A DNA stretch of 64,000 bases from Nostoc cf. commune SO-36 (GTDB lineage: Bacteria; Cyanobacteriota; Cyanobacteriia; Cyanobacteriales; Nostocaceae): positions 2,672,501-2,736,500 of the forward strand of contig NZ_AP025732.1 of the NCBI RefSeq assembly GCF_023734775.1, written 5' to 3'. The first letter of the stretch is position 1; each line of letters starts with the position of its first letter. Under the pieces are notes generated by a model, which worked only from the letters and a program-made list of their open reading frames with translations, had not been told where the DNA came from and did not search any database. The translations under genes and the position numbers were made by a program. Shown one piece after another: positions 40,200 through 50,400 of this stretch.

Positions 40200-40524
40200 C
40201 TAGGTTTGTTTTTCTAGCTCGGCTTTCATCCGTTCTAAAGTGAGGTGCATTTGGTCAAACATTTGTTGCGGGGTGACACCGAACTGACCTAGTTGTGTTT
40301 TCATCTGTTCTACTGTCATTTGTGCCATGAAATCTTCTGATAACTCGAAACGCTTCATAAAGATGCGATACCGATCCATCATGGTTTCCATTTGCTCAAT
40401 AAAACAGCTTTTTGCCTTCGCGGTCAAATTTGCCGTAGTCGTTGCCAAGTTTGATCAGCGCTTGATAATCCTCAAACAGCTGTTTTGCTTCTTGCTGAAC
40501 TATCTCAGAATCGAAGAATCCCAT
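40200..40524 (-). CDS. DUF1825 family cyanobacterial protein, frameshifted at 40401-40404
   Basis: A start at ATG 40524 (MGFFDSEIVQQEAKQLFED) runs into a stop at the TTTT run; deleting one T (plus-strand AAAA at 40401-40404) connects to the open frame IEQMETMMDRYRIFMKRFELSE...LEKQT. The joined product is about 107 residues, mostly helical, and matches the small cyanobacteria-specific DUF1825 family of unknown function. The homopolymer indel is probably a sequence error. Confidence 0.75.
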
Positions 40525-40650
40525 ATTGCTTATATTAAACTGAGCGCCCAGACCCAGTAGCTTAATAGTTTTACTTCTATTTATTATTTTAGTCTAGGGG
40601 AGTAATCTAGTCACGAAGCTTCGGTTTTAGTACGGTTTGTTACCGAAATT

Positions 40651-41583
40651 TCAACACTTGACTTGAGAACGTTTCCCCTCGTTAAATCGACTTAATAAAG
40701 CCGCAATACTTAGAGCTTTAGCCATTGATTTAGGATCGGTGTTTTCACCCGGTTTAATTTTCAGTCCGTGAGCGTATTTCAGAGCTAGCGAATCTTGCGG
40801 GTTAAGTTTTAATGCTTGACGGATGTAAACCCTAGCCATACCGACAAATTTCTGTTTGAGATGTACTAAACCTAATAAAGCATAATAGTTGCTGTTATTT
40901 GGCTCTAATTTGATGGCATCGCGCAGTTCTTGCACGGCTAGGGCCCAGTTGGCTAGTCTGACGTACTCAATCGCTCGCTGGTAGTGACGTTGAGCGTAAT
41001 TTGTCAAAAGTGGTTTAACATTAGTTTTTTGAGCTAATGTTAATTCAATTGGCTTGATCTCTACTTCCGGGATGATGCGAACAGTTTTTTGTGGCGGGAA
41101 CAGGTCAGGTTTCTGCAACTGTAAGTAAACTAAATTCAGTATTCTAATTTGTTGTGTAACCTGATAAGACTGATGAAGTGATTTGTATTTAGCTTCTGCA
41201 TAGCAGGCGATCGCTTCTTCGTAAAACAATTCTGCTTGGGGTGCAGACATTTCCATAATTTCCTCAGCTATGGCACTTTGAACACACAAAGCTTGTTGCT
41301 GTAAGACTCTTGCATCCGATCGCAGCATAGCGATCGCAATCAAGCGCTTTTGTCGATGTTTCAGTTGTTCATAAGCTGGATTGATTAAACGGCTAAATAT
41401 TGCCATTGCTAATTCTTCGTCTGAATCGTAGCTTTTAGCATAGCGATCGGGATGGAGCAATTTCGCTAAAGTGTGATAGCGTTTAAAAATCTGGCGATCA
41501 TCAGCACTTACAGAAATTCCTAGCACAGCGTAAGGATCACAAAGCTGTTTAAGCCATTCTGGCGGAAGGAAGGTCTGTGACAT
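40651..41583 (-). CDS. J-domain protein with TPR repeats
   Basis: The 310-residue protein has an N-terminal J domain (about 15-75) with HPD in AKLLHPDRYAK (residues 43-45), a helical middle, and two to three TPR-like repeats in the C-terminal part (YQRAIEYVRLANWALAVQELRDAI, NSNYYALLGLVHLKQ). J proteins stimulate DnaK ATPase and give it substrate specificity; the TPRs suggest a protein-binding adaptor. No Gly/Phe or zinc region, so it is a type III J protein. Confidence 0.88.
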   Translation of the reverse strand: MSQTFLPPEWLKQLCDPYAVLGISVSADDRQIFKRYHTLAKLLHPDRYAKSYDSDEELAMAIFSRLINPAYEQLKHRQKRLIAIAMLRSDARVLQQQALCVQSAIAEEIMEMSAPQAELFYEEAIACYAEAKYKSLHQSYQVTQQIRILNLVYLQLQKPDLFPPQKTVRIIPEVEIKPIELTLAQKTNVKPLLTNYAQRHYQRAIEYVRLANWALAVQELRDAIKLEPNNSNYYALLGLVHLKQKFVGMARVYIRQALKLNPQDSLALKYAHGLKIKPGENTDPKSMAKALSIAALLSRFNEGKRSQVKC

Positions 41584-41909
41584 GGTAGTAATCTAGATCC
41601 GTTCGTTAAAAACTTAAAATTAGCATCAAAGTTCAATGCACTGTCATGTGAAACTTACTCAAATTTCTTCAAATACTAATTTGTGGCATTTTCCATCCAA
41701 AAGCCCGAAGGACAAGCCGGGGTAGTTGACTAAAATAAATTTATATGGGCACTAATCATTAAAAATTTGCCAATATAGTCAGGATGTTGACTACAATTAT
41801 TTTTCTTGTCTACGAGATGCTACGCGAACTTATGGAATTTTGAATTGTTTAATATACCTTTTGGCTATCTTATTGTGGAAACTATGATATTGATATATTC
41901 GTTAGCAAT
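41584..41909. other. Spacer between J-domain and TM2 genes
   Basis: No gene is visible. It contains promoters for two divergent genes and a short palindromic-repeat remnant at about 41810-41835 (GTCTACGAGATGCTACGCGAACT). Confidence 0.4.
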
Positions 41910-42287
41910 ATGTTGACTAAGCGTAAAAGCCGGAGTGTTGCTGCTGTTTTAGCTTTTTCTGGCACACTAGCACCAATTTCAGGATTACATAAATTCTACC
42001 TGGGACAGCCGTTGTGGGGTATTTTGTATGTGTTGCTTTCGTGGACACCCATCCCCAAGGTAGCTAGCACGATTGAGGGAGTTTGGTATTTAGCTCAAGA
42101 CGAAGAAGCTTTCGATCGTAATTTTAATCTAGGCAAGTTAGCGGCAAAGAGCTCACAAAAGGTAATTAATCAGGTAGGAGCGATCGCTGACGCAATGCGT
42201 GAATTAGATGCTCTGCGCCAGGATGGACTGATTTCAGAGTATGAATTTGAGCAAAAGCGCCGCCAATTGCTAGACCAGATTTCTTGA
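41910..42287 (+). CDS. TM2 domain protein with C-terminal SHOCT-like motif
   Basis: The 125-residue protein has two membrane segments joined by the TM2 pattern (GLHKFYLGQPLWGILYVLLSW, about 25-45) and a short C-terminal helical motif (LDALRQDGLISEYEFEQKRRQLL, about 100-122) typical of the SHOCT oligomerisation domain. Function unknown. It lies 14 bases before the HhH protein gene and is likely co-transcribed. Confidence 0.85.
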   Translation: MLTKRKSRSVAAVLAFSGTLAPISGLHKFYLGQPLWGILYVLLSWTPIPKVASTIEGVWYLAQDEEAFDRNFNLGKLAAKSSQKVINQVGAIADAMRELDALRQDGLISEYEFEQKRRQLLDQIS

Positions 42288-42301
42288 GGTAAGCAACAAT
42301 C

Positions 42302-42835
42302 ATGAATAACTGGCTACCTTTGAACTCCAAGCTGCAAAAACTCCGCGCCAAACTCCTCAACGATCCCTACTATCGTCTACAATCTGGGGAAGAAATTCAG
42401 ATAGCGGCTAAATTAGGTATCCGCATTGATGCTAATCAAGCGACTGTAGATGATTGGTTACGTCTACCAGGTTTGTCAATTCACCAAGCGCGATCGCTTG
42501 TAGAACTTTCGCGCTTGGGTGTGAAATTTTACTGTATTGAAGATATTGCTGCGGCTTTAGGTATGCCAGCACCACGCCTGGAACCATTAAAGCCTCTGCT
42601 GAATTTTATTTACTATGACCACGAATCTTTAGAAAATCCGACGCATTTAGTTAACCCCAATGCAGCAACCGTTGAAAAATTAGCACAAATCCCATTTATA
42701 GATTTGTCTCTGGCGCAAGCAGTGGTGCAAAATCGGCAATCAGCCGGGCCTTACCGTAACCTGGCTGATTTCCAGCGACGGCTGGAGTTAACTGGTGATG
42801 TTATCACCCAGATAATGTATTATTTGAGGTTTTAA
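42302..42835 (+). CDS. Helix-hairpin-helix (ComEA-like) protein
   Basis: The 177-residue protein has two helix-hairpin-helix units: ANQATVDDWLRLPGLSIHQARSLV (about 47-70) and NAATVEKLAQIPFIDLSLAQAVV (about 119-141). HhH pairs bind DNA backbone non-specifically; ComEA uses them in DNA uptake. Here there is no signal peptide or membrane anchor, so a cytoplasmic role is more likely. It follows the TM2 gene closely. Confidence 0.8.
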   Translation: MNNWLPLNSKLQKLRAKLLNDPYYRLQSGEEIQIAAKLGIRIDANQATVDDWLRLPGLSIHQARSLVELSRLGVKFYCIEDIAAALGMPAPRLEPLKPLLNFIYYDHESLENPTHLVNPNAATVEKLAQIPFIDLSLAQAVVQNRQSAGPYRNLADFQRRLELTGDVITQIMYYLRF

Positions 42836-42889
42836 GTGAAAAGTTAGAAGTCTTAAAATAACTCCTAACTCGATACGGTTCAGTTAAGG

Positions 42890-43110
42890 CTAAAACCCTT
42901 CCTTTGTGAAATCAATTTTTTTAACGAACCACAGAGGCGCAGAGAACACAGAGAGAAGGAAAAAATGCTTAACTGAACTGTATTGACTCCTAACTCTGGC
43001 AATTTTAGATTTTGAGTCGAACCTTTGGTGCGCTTACAGCGCAACTTAGATTGAAAGAAAAAGCGTTCGACTGAGCGCTCACGCCGTTCGCGTAGCGTTC
43101 CGCAGGAAAG
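42890..43110. repeat. Dispersed repeats after the HhH gene
   Basis: Two repeat types occur: AACCACAGAGGCGCAGAGAACACAGAG (42927-42953), the complement of the CTCTGCG-type repeat at 9900 and 15960, and a GC-rich palindromic cluster GCGCTCACGCCGTTCGCGTAGCG (about 43074-43096). They fill the space between convergent genes. Confidence 0.6.
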
Positions 43111-43128
43111 TCTAAAATCCAAAATTGA

Positions 43129-43701
43129 TTAAATGAACCCAATGCGATCAAGAGGCCAAAAGCGAAACGTTGCTCGACCGATGACATTTTCTCTCGGTAA
43201 AAAGCCCCAATAGCGAGAGTCATTACTATCGTTGCGATTATCTCCCATGACAAAAAATTCGCCTTCTGGGACTTTCACTGGTTGAAATGGCTGATTTGGG
43301 GGTTCAGCGATATAGTCTTCTGCTAAGGGTTGACCGTTGAGGTAGACTTTACCAGAAGCAACACTAATTACCTCACCAGGTTTGCCAATAACCCGCTTGA
43401 TGAAAGCTTGATCTTTGGGATATCCTCGACGTTGTAGTTCTGCGGGTGGCTGAAAAACAATAATATCCCCAGTTATGGGAGGGTGAAAATGGTAAGAGAT
43501 TTTTTCAACTACCAAGCGATCGCCTGTATGTAAAGTGGGCAACATCGAGTCAGAAGGTATATAACGGGGTTCAGCGATAAAAGTCCTGATCAGGAATGCC
43601 AAACACAATGCGATCGCAATTAAAATCAGATTTTCTTGCCAATTACGCCATATTTTTAACGACGCACGCTCTTCTTTTGCATCACTTTCGTGAGGAATCA
43701 T
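43129..43701 (-). CDS. lepB: Signal peptidase I
   Basis: The 190-residue type I signal peptidase has one N-terminal membrane segment (about 25-43), the catalytic serine in IPSDSMLPTL (about residue 53), the catalytic lysine in AFIKRVIGKPGE (about 102), and the box GDNRNDSNDSRYWG near 153. It cleaves signal peptides of proteins exported to the periplasm and thylakoid lumen. Complete and of normal length. Confidence 0.96.
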   Translation of the reverse strand: MIPHESDAKEERASLKIWRNWQENLILIAIALCLAFLIRTFIAEPRYIPSDSMLPTLHTGDRLVVEKISYHFHPPITGDIIVFQPPAELQRRGYPKDQAFIKRVIGKPGEVISVASGKVYLNGQPLAEDYIAEPPNQPFQPVKVPEGEFFVMGDNRNDSNDSRYWGFLPRENVIGRATFRFWPLDRIGFI

Positions 43702-45307
43702 AAAAGTTTCTAGCCAGTTTCAGAAGTGAGACAAATACCTTGATTATTTTGACTCAAAAGGTATATTAATAGGAAATCTGGGTTTAGGGTCAACCCCTAC
43801 AGATATTAAATAATACACTTAGCACATCTACCCAAGATAAGCAAAAGTACTCTGAAGAGACTATGACCTGTTTAAAGCAATATAAGCTAATGATTACGAT
43901 TCCTAATCCTAAATAGATAATTAAAAATTTTCATTGTAATTGCTGTAATTATAAGCCAAGTTATGGGGCAATTTACAGCTTTGCCTCCTCCTCCTAAAAG
44001 AGTTAGTTAACGGCTGATAAATAGGTACAGCCAATGAGTTTTTTCTTTGATCAGAAAATTAATCTTTGAGTGGCAAAAGAGTTTACTCCATCTGTGACAA
44101 TATCTGCTTCACTTTACTGAAAAAGCAGAGAGCAGTCTTGTTAAAGGCACAGTCGCAATCAAATATATTTTGATATGTATTATTAAATGATATTACGTAA
44201 AAATGATTGGTGTTTAAATGTACTTTTAAATACAAGAATTTAGCTGCTAAAACGTCATTAGTAAAAAATCTTACATTTAAGTCTAGAGTTTAATGGTTCA
44301 ATAAATAGATAGCATCTTAATTAGAATCAAATTTTAACAACTTGCTTATGTATTATCTGATTAATTTCAGTAATTACACGGTGACAGTGAATATTAAATT
44401 GTACTATTAATTAAGATATAAATCTCTTTGGCGATCGGGAATAATATTAACAGACAGGAAAGTACTAGCAATTTAGGATAGAGTATTAGGATCGAAAAAG
44501 AACTAAACTGCCAATAAAATTATTTTTGCTTAATTAGTCAAAAATATTTAGATTAACGAATAAGTGCCCCTTGGCAATAAGAAACTGTATTGAATCAATT
44601 TTCGTCTGGTATATTTCATAGAAGGTGGAAGGTAACATACTGCCAGTTGAAAATTTAATTTTTTCTTCAAAAGGAAGCAATGGCAGTAGGCAGTAAAATA
44701 TATCTCATCAAGAATAGAAACTGATAGTTTACTAGAATCTTTTTTGAAAGATACCCCGTCCTTGAGAAATAGTTTTGTATGTTAATCAGATAACTCACTA
44801 AGTCGCAAATTATACAATTTTTTTGTCAGAAAGTCTGGTTATAAAACTTCAGTCTGCAAAAAATGCGAATTGTAGGTACGACAGCTTAGTTGATCTTATT
44901 TGCAAACCGATAAAACTTGAAAATATAATGCTGCCTTAAGGGTGAAGTAGAAAACAGCGACTAATTCATAACTCTTATTAAGAGGATTTTGGGGTGTGGT
45001 TAATTATCTGATTATGCTCCTTCTTGGAGCTAGCGGTAAGAATATGGAAGTGCAGACCTTCCCCTTCATGATTGGTTTGACATTCAGCAGTAGCAAGTAT
45101 TGTATATTTAGCGATCGCTCTAATCTAGAGTATCTAGATTTCAGTTAAAGCAGTATAGTCTGTCTTCGAATTCTGAATTTCTGTTAGTCCCAATTTTAAT
45201 TTTCATAATTACCAGAAAACAACTGGTATCTAAATATTTAAATAAAATGTGCTATGACTTACCGTCATAACTGTGGTTGATGGTTCGATCTCTGAAGGAG
45301 CTATGAG
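43702..45307. other. 1.6-kb AT-rich stretch without a recognisable gene
   Basis: No open frame of useful length and no family resemblance is seen on either strand. Apart from the lepB promoter at the left and the deacetylase promoter at the right, it holds a short hairpin GCTCC/GGAGC (45016-45030) and one HIP1 site near 45112. It could be a decayed gene, a long leader, or house a small RNA; I cannot decide. Confidence 0.5.
45253..45269. promoter_or_regulatory. Possible operator palindrome upstream of the deacetylase gene
   Basis: TATGAC and GTCATA (45253-45258 and 45264-45269) form a short inverted repeat with a 5-base spacer, 39 bases before the GTG start. The position fits a repressor or activator site; no regulator is identified. 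Confidence 0.3.
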
Positions 45308-46216
45308 GTGGAAAACAATAAATCGTTTCTGTGGCCAGAAGGAATATTAATTGCGCTGCTTGCCTTATGTGGTGTTTTTAGCCTTGCTTTCATGATGCTT
45401 CTAAGGCCAAATACTTCGGAGGCTCAGAGTAGACCAAGTATAAATATTAAAGATGTATCTGCAAATGTAGGAACTCAGCAGCGTATTGAGAAACTAAGGG
45501 CGGCGATGCTTACAAGTTGGCAGCAAGAAGCACAAACAAAGGGTCTAGCCTACCCTATACCATCACGTTTTCAAGGGGAAATAATCAAGGCTGCAAAACT
45601 TACTCAGGCTGAGAAAGTGATTGCTCTCACCTTTGATGATGGCCCTTGGCCTCAAACCACAGAGCAAGTGTTAAATATTCTGAAATCAAATAATATTAAA
45701 GGGACGTTTTTTGTCGTCGGGCAGAATCTCAAAAATTATCCAGAGTTAGGAAAGCAGATTGTTGCTCAAGGTCATGTCATTGCCAACCATACTTGGCATC
45801 ACTGGTATCACTTCTTTAATCAACAAGCAGCCGCTTTTGAAATTGATCGTACAACAGACCTAATTTATCAAGTTACAGGTGTTAAAACAAATCTTTTCCG
45901 ACCGCCTGGTGGCATTTTGCACAATGGATTATCTGCTTATGCTAAAGGACAAAAGTATGCTGTAGTGATGTGGTCGGCTGACTCCACAGACTACAAATTA
46001 CCAACTGTACCAAAGTTGATCAATAACGTGATTAAAGATGCTAAACCTGGTGGGATTGTGCTAATGCATGATGGCGGTGGCAATCGTTCCAGAACTGTGC
46101 AAGCTTTACCAGAAATTATTAGCAACCTTAAAAAGCAAGGCTATCGTTTTGTGACTATCCCAGAACTTTTAGAAATAGAAGATAGAGACCAAAAGTTGCT
46201 TGCTCACAAAAAATAA
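45308..46216 (+). CDS. Polysaccharide deacetylase (NodB domain) protein
   Basis: The 302-residue protein starts at GTG 45308, with AAGGAG about 10 bases upstream. A membrane anchor or uncleaved signal spans about 12-33. The NodB domain (about 103-285) has catalytic Asp in LTFDDGPWPQT, metal-binding His in ANHTWHHW, the RPPGG motif, and the C-terminal MHDGGG. The family removes N- or O-acetyl groups from chitin-like polymers, peptidoglycan or exopolysaccharide at the cell surface. A 1.6-kb gene-free region precedes it. Confidence 0.93.
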   Translation: MENNKSFLWPEGILIALLALCGVFSLAFMMLLRPNTSEAQSRPSINIKDVSANVGTQQRIEKLRAAMLTSWQQEAQTKGLAYPIPSRFQGEIIKAAKLTQAEKVIALTFDDGPWPQTTEQVLNILKSNNIKGTFFVVGQNLKNYPELGKQIVAQGHVIANHTWHHWYHFFNQQAAAFEIDRTTDLIYQVTGVKTNLFRPPGGILHNGLSAYAKGQKYAVVMWSADSTDYKLPTVPKLINNVIKDAKPGGIVLMHDGGGNRSRTVQALPEIISNLKKQGYRFVTIPELLEIEDRDQKLLAHKK

Positions 46217-46387
46217 TTATTAATCATGGATAATTACTCAATAGTAATTAGCTAATAACTAATAAAATTATATTTTTTGCTTTAGATGCATTATTTGTGA
46301 CTGGAGTTTAGACTATTTATTGGTGCAAAACTAAAGAAAAAATAAACGTTTAAGTTGATGAATAATTTAGGCTATTCAGATGACAGT

Positions 46388-47142
46388 TTAATCCGGTGAT
46401 GGAGAGGCAATAACTGTCCAAGTTGCCATATATGTTCCAGCATACTTATTGGAATAGTCAGTAGTGCTATCGGTAACAAACCAGTCAGGAGTTGTCTTCT
46501 GCTGTAGAACCTTTTTATCTAAGCCAATTTGTAGAGAAATATTCTCGTAAACGATTTTTGCTTTTACATCTTGCAGCAATTTTTCTACCAATTTTTGCAG
46601 CCATTCTGCCCGAACATACAGATTATGAGATGGATGATCGCCATAAGCAAAAGGTATAATAAGCACCAAATATCCTTTGTCGCTTATTAGTTTGTCTAAA
46701 CAGAATTGAACAAGTTCTTGATCGTTATTGTGTTCTAGTGTTTCCTTGTCAACATTATGAAATAGCAAGCCAGCTAACACAACGGCATCAAATTTTTGAT
46801 TTTTTGAAGCTAATTCTGGCAGTGCTAGCGATAAATCTTTGGTAGTAAAGTTCTGGTTGGGGTACAGTTTTGAACAGTATTGAATCGCACCTTCACTGTG
46901 ATCTATCCCAAGATAGTCACATCGCTCAGGTAGATATTTGTTCAAAGCCCCATTGCACATCCTAAATCTAACAAAGAGAACGAATCTTGCTTAAAAACCT
47001 CATCAAGATACCAAACTGATGGTGTGTATCGGGTAGCGTTTTCAGGAGATTCAAAATATGAATAATAATCATCCTGGAAACGTTCTTCTTCAGAAGTTTT
47101 GCGATCTGGAGCTTGCTCTTCTATAAGCATTTTGAGAGACAA
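46388..47142 (-). CDS. Class I SAM-dependent methyltransferase, frameshifted near 46956
   Basis: Two frames form one protein of about 250 residues. The first (47142-46942) has the N-terminal part and motif I start SLLDLGC; the second continues NGALNKYLPERCDYLGIDHSEGA. Adding one G near 46956 restores the expected motif LLDLGCGNGALN. The central FDAVVLAGLLFHN and the late strand GYLVLIIPFAYGDHP are typical Rossmann-fold methyltransferase elements. Substrate unknown. The missing base in the SAM site is most likely a sequence error. Confidence 0.75.
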
Positions 47143-47327
47143 ATTCTATTTGTTAGCAAACATTTCTATGTCAGTTTACCAGCATTTAGATAATGCCTTC
47201 TATACCCAATTAGGTAGATTTCAAGACAGTGCTGATCTCAACTTTATTACCTGGACTTTCACAGGATTTAATCGCTCAGTCATTTTTGTTGCCTTACTCT
47301 CAAGTTCAACTGTAAATTAGTTAGTGA

Positions 47328-47354
47328 ATATTCCCCCTAAAAATGGGGGAATAT
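47328..47354. terminator. Hairpin downstream of glsF
   Basis: A 10-bp stem ATATTCCCCC/GGGGGAATAT (47328-47337 with 47345-47354) has a 7-base loop. It lies about 130 bases after the glsF stop and 185 bases before the methyltransferase start, so it probably ends the glsF transcript. Confidence 0.5.
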
Positions 47355-47481
47355 CTTTCTCTCTACGTTGGGGTAAATTTAGGTGACTGCTTTGAGCATC
47401 CAAAAGGGTTTTCGCAGAGTACTGTGCCACTTCTCCAATGGGAGAATACCTGAAGACAGAGTATGAGAAGGGTTACAGTTA

Positions 47482-50400
47482 TTAATGACTGCTTACTAAA
47501 CTGAACTCAGTTGTTTTTTCAGGATTAGCTTCTGGACTATCAGCTTCAGAAGGCGGAACCAACTGCCAGAATTTCGGCAAAAATTCTTGCCAGTTTTGCA
47601 GAATTTTCTTTGCCTTTGGTGAACCAGTACGTTGTGCATGAGTTTGGATTAACTCTTGCAGTTGCTTTGCACCTACTTCTGTAATCACGCGCTGGATTTT
47701 GACAATTTCTGGGTTGACTAACTCACGGAACGAGTCGTCTTCATCCAAGAAGTATGCGAGTCCTCCAGTCATTCCAGCTGCTACGTTACGTCCTACTTTA
47801 CCGAGAACGACAATCACACCACCAGTCATGTATTCACAGCAGTGATCCCCAGCGCCTTCAATCACTGCTATGCCTTTGGAGTTTCTCACAGCAAAGCGCT
47901 CTCCTGCTTGTCCGTTGGCAAATAATATGCCGCCAGTAGAACCATAGAGGCAGGTATTGCCAACTATCACGTTTTGTGATGGGTTGTAAGTAGCATCAGT
48001 TGGAGGTTTGATGATAATTTCACCACCATGCATCCCTTTACCTACATAGTCGTTTGCTTCTCCTTCTAGGCTCAGAATTATGCCGGGGAGGTTGAAAGCA
48101 CCAAAGCTTTGCCCAACACTACCTGTAAAGTTGAGATTAATTTGTCCTTCAAAGCCACTGTCACCGTATTGGGAAGCGATCGCACCTGCTAATCCTTGTG
48201 CCTACTGTTCTGTCAGTATTGATAATAGGGTAAGTCTTGGTGACAGTGGATTGATTCCGAATGGCAGCCTGAATTTCGGGATCGGCAAGTATCTTGTCAT
48301 CTAAAACCACGCCATTGCTATGAACTTCTTCATGCACCAACCAGCTACGATTGTCTCTGGTATTTGGTAGCTGAAGTAAACACTCAAGATTTAGCGATCG
48401 CGTTTTGGTGAGATTTACCTCTGGGCGCAGCTTTAACAAATCTGCACGTCCAATGATTTCTGACAAAGAACGGTAGCCAAGTCGGGCTAACAAACTCCGC
48501 ACTTCTTCGGCAATGAAGTAGAAGAAGTTGACAACTTGTTCCGGTATTCCCGTAAACCGCTTGCGGAGTTCTTCTTTCTGGGAGGCAACACCGACGGGGC
48601 AATTATTTGTGTGGCAAATCCGCGCCATGATACAGCCTTCAGCAATCATGGCAATGGAGCCGAAACCAAATTCTTCACCGCCCATCAATGCACCTATTAC
48701 CACATCCCAACCACTTTTGAGTCCGCCATCTACGCGTAAAATCACGCGATCGCGCAAGCCATTTTCCATCAAGACGCGATGCACCTCGCTTAAACCGAGT
48801 TCCCACGGTGAACCAGCGTGTTTAATCGAACTTAGTGGGGATGCACCTGTACCACCATCATGACCCGAAATCTGGATAATATCAGCGTTTGCCTTCGCTA
48901 CACCAGCCGCGATCGTGCCAATGCCAACTTCTGAAACTAGCTTCACCGACACCTTTGCTTTCGGGTTAATTTGGTGTAGATCAAAAATCAGTTGTGCTAG
49001 GTCTTCAATGGAATAAATATCGTGGTGCGGTGGTGGCGATATCAGCGTCACACCCGGTTTGGAGCGCCTTAACATCGCAATGTATTGGCTTACTTTGGGC
49101 CCTGGCAGTTGTCCACCTTCCCCAGGCTTTGCACCTTGGGCAATTTTGATTTCAATTTGTTTGGCGTTAACTAGGTACTCTGGGGTGACACCAAAGCGTC
49201 CCGATGCCACTTGCTTGATGGCACTATAAGCTCGATCGCCATTCCGCAATCCTTTTAAATGAGGTAGGGTTGGCGAGTGTCCAAACTCGTCTACATCATC
49301 TAAAACTGTGTAGCGCACTGGATCTTCGCCGCCTTCTCCAGAATTTGATTTACCACCAATGCGGTTCATGGCGATCGCTAAAGTTTCGTGGGCTTCTCTT
49401 GACAAAGCGCCTAAAGACATACCACCTGTGCAGAAGCGCTTGACTATTTCATATACCGATTCCACTTCTTCTAGAGGAACTGGGGTGCAATCGCCCTGGA
49501 AATCTAATAAATCCCGCAATGCTGTTACTGGTCTGCCTTGGAGGTGCTTTTTGTAAACTTCGTAGTGGTCGTAGTTTTTGCCATCTAGAGCCTTATGCAG
49601 CGCCTTAACCATTTCGGGGCTATTCATGTGGTACTCGCCGCCAGGACGGTACTGGACAAAACCCAAGTTTTCTAACTTTTTGGTTGTTAGTTCTGGAAAA
49701 GCTTTGACGTGGAAGGAAAGCACTTCCTCAGCAAGGTCGGTAATGCTCAAACCACCGATGCGGGAAGTCGTACCACGGAATCCCAGGTCGATTAAATCTC
49801 CACCGATGCCAATAGCTTCAAATATTTGGGCTGCTTGATAGCTGGAGAGCAGAGAAATCCCCATTTTGGAGAGAATTTTCAGCAAACCTGACTCTACTGC
49901 TTTGCGATAGTTGCCTAAAGCTTGTTCTAGGGTGAGGGTGGGAATTTTTTGCACACCCATTAACTTTTGAGTTTTGGGATCAGACCACCAATCACGCACC
50001 GTATCTAAAGCCATGTAAGGGCAAACTGCGCCAGCGCCATAGCCAATCAGACAAGCAAAGTGATGGGTACTCCAGCATTGAGCAGTATTGACAATCAGGG
50101 ATGTTTTCATTCGCAACCCTTCCCGAATCAGATGGTGATGCACCGCACCCACTGCTAACAGGGGAGGAATGTATGTATCTTCTGGGCTGATACCGTCATT
50201 TCCCTTATCGCTTAATATTAAAATCTTTGCGCCTGCTCGGACTGATTCAGCTGCTTGTGCTTGTAAAGACTGCACAGCCGCTTTCAATCCTTCTGGGCCG
50301 CTGGCGATCGCAAATCGGGTTGACAATTCAGATGTGGCAAATCCTGACAGCTTAATTGCCTCTAATTCACCATCAGTTAACACTGGCGATTCAAGCTTCA

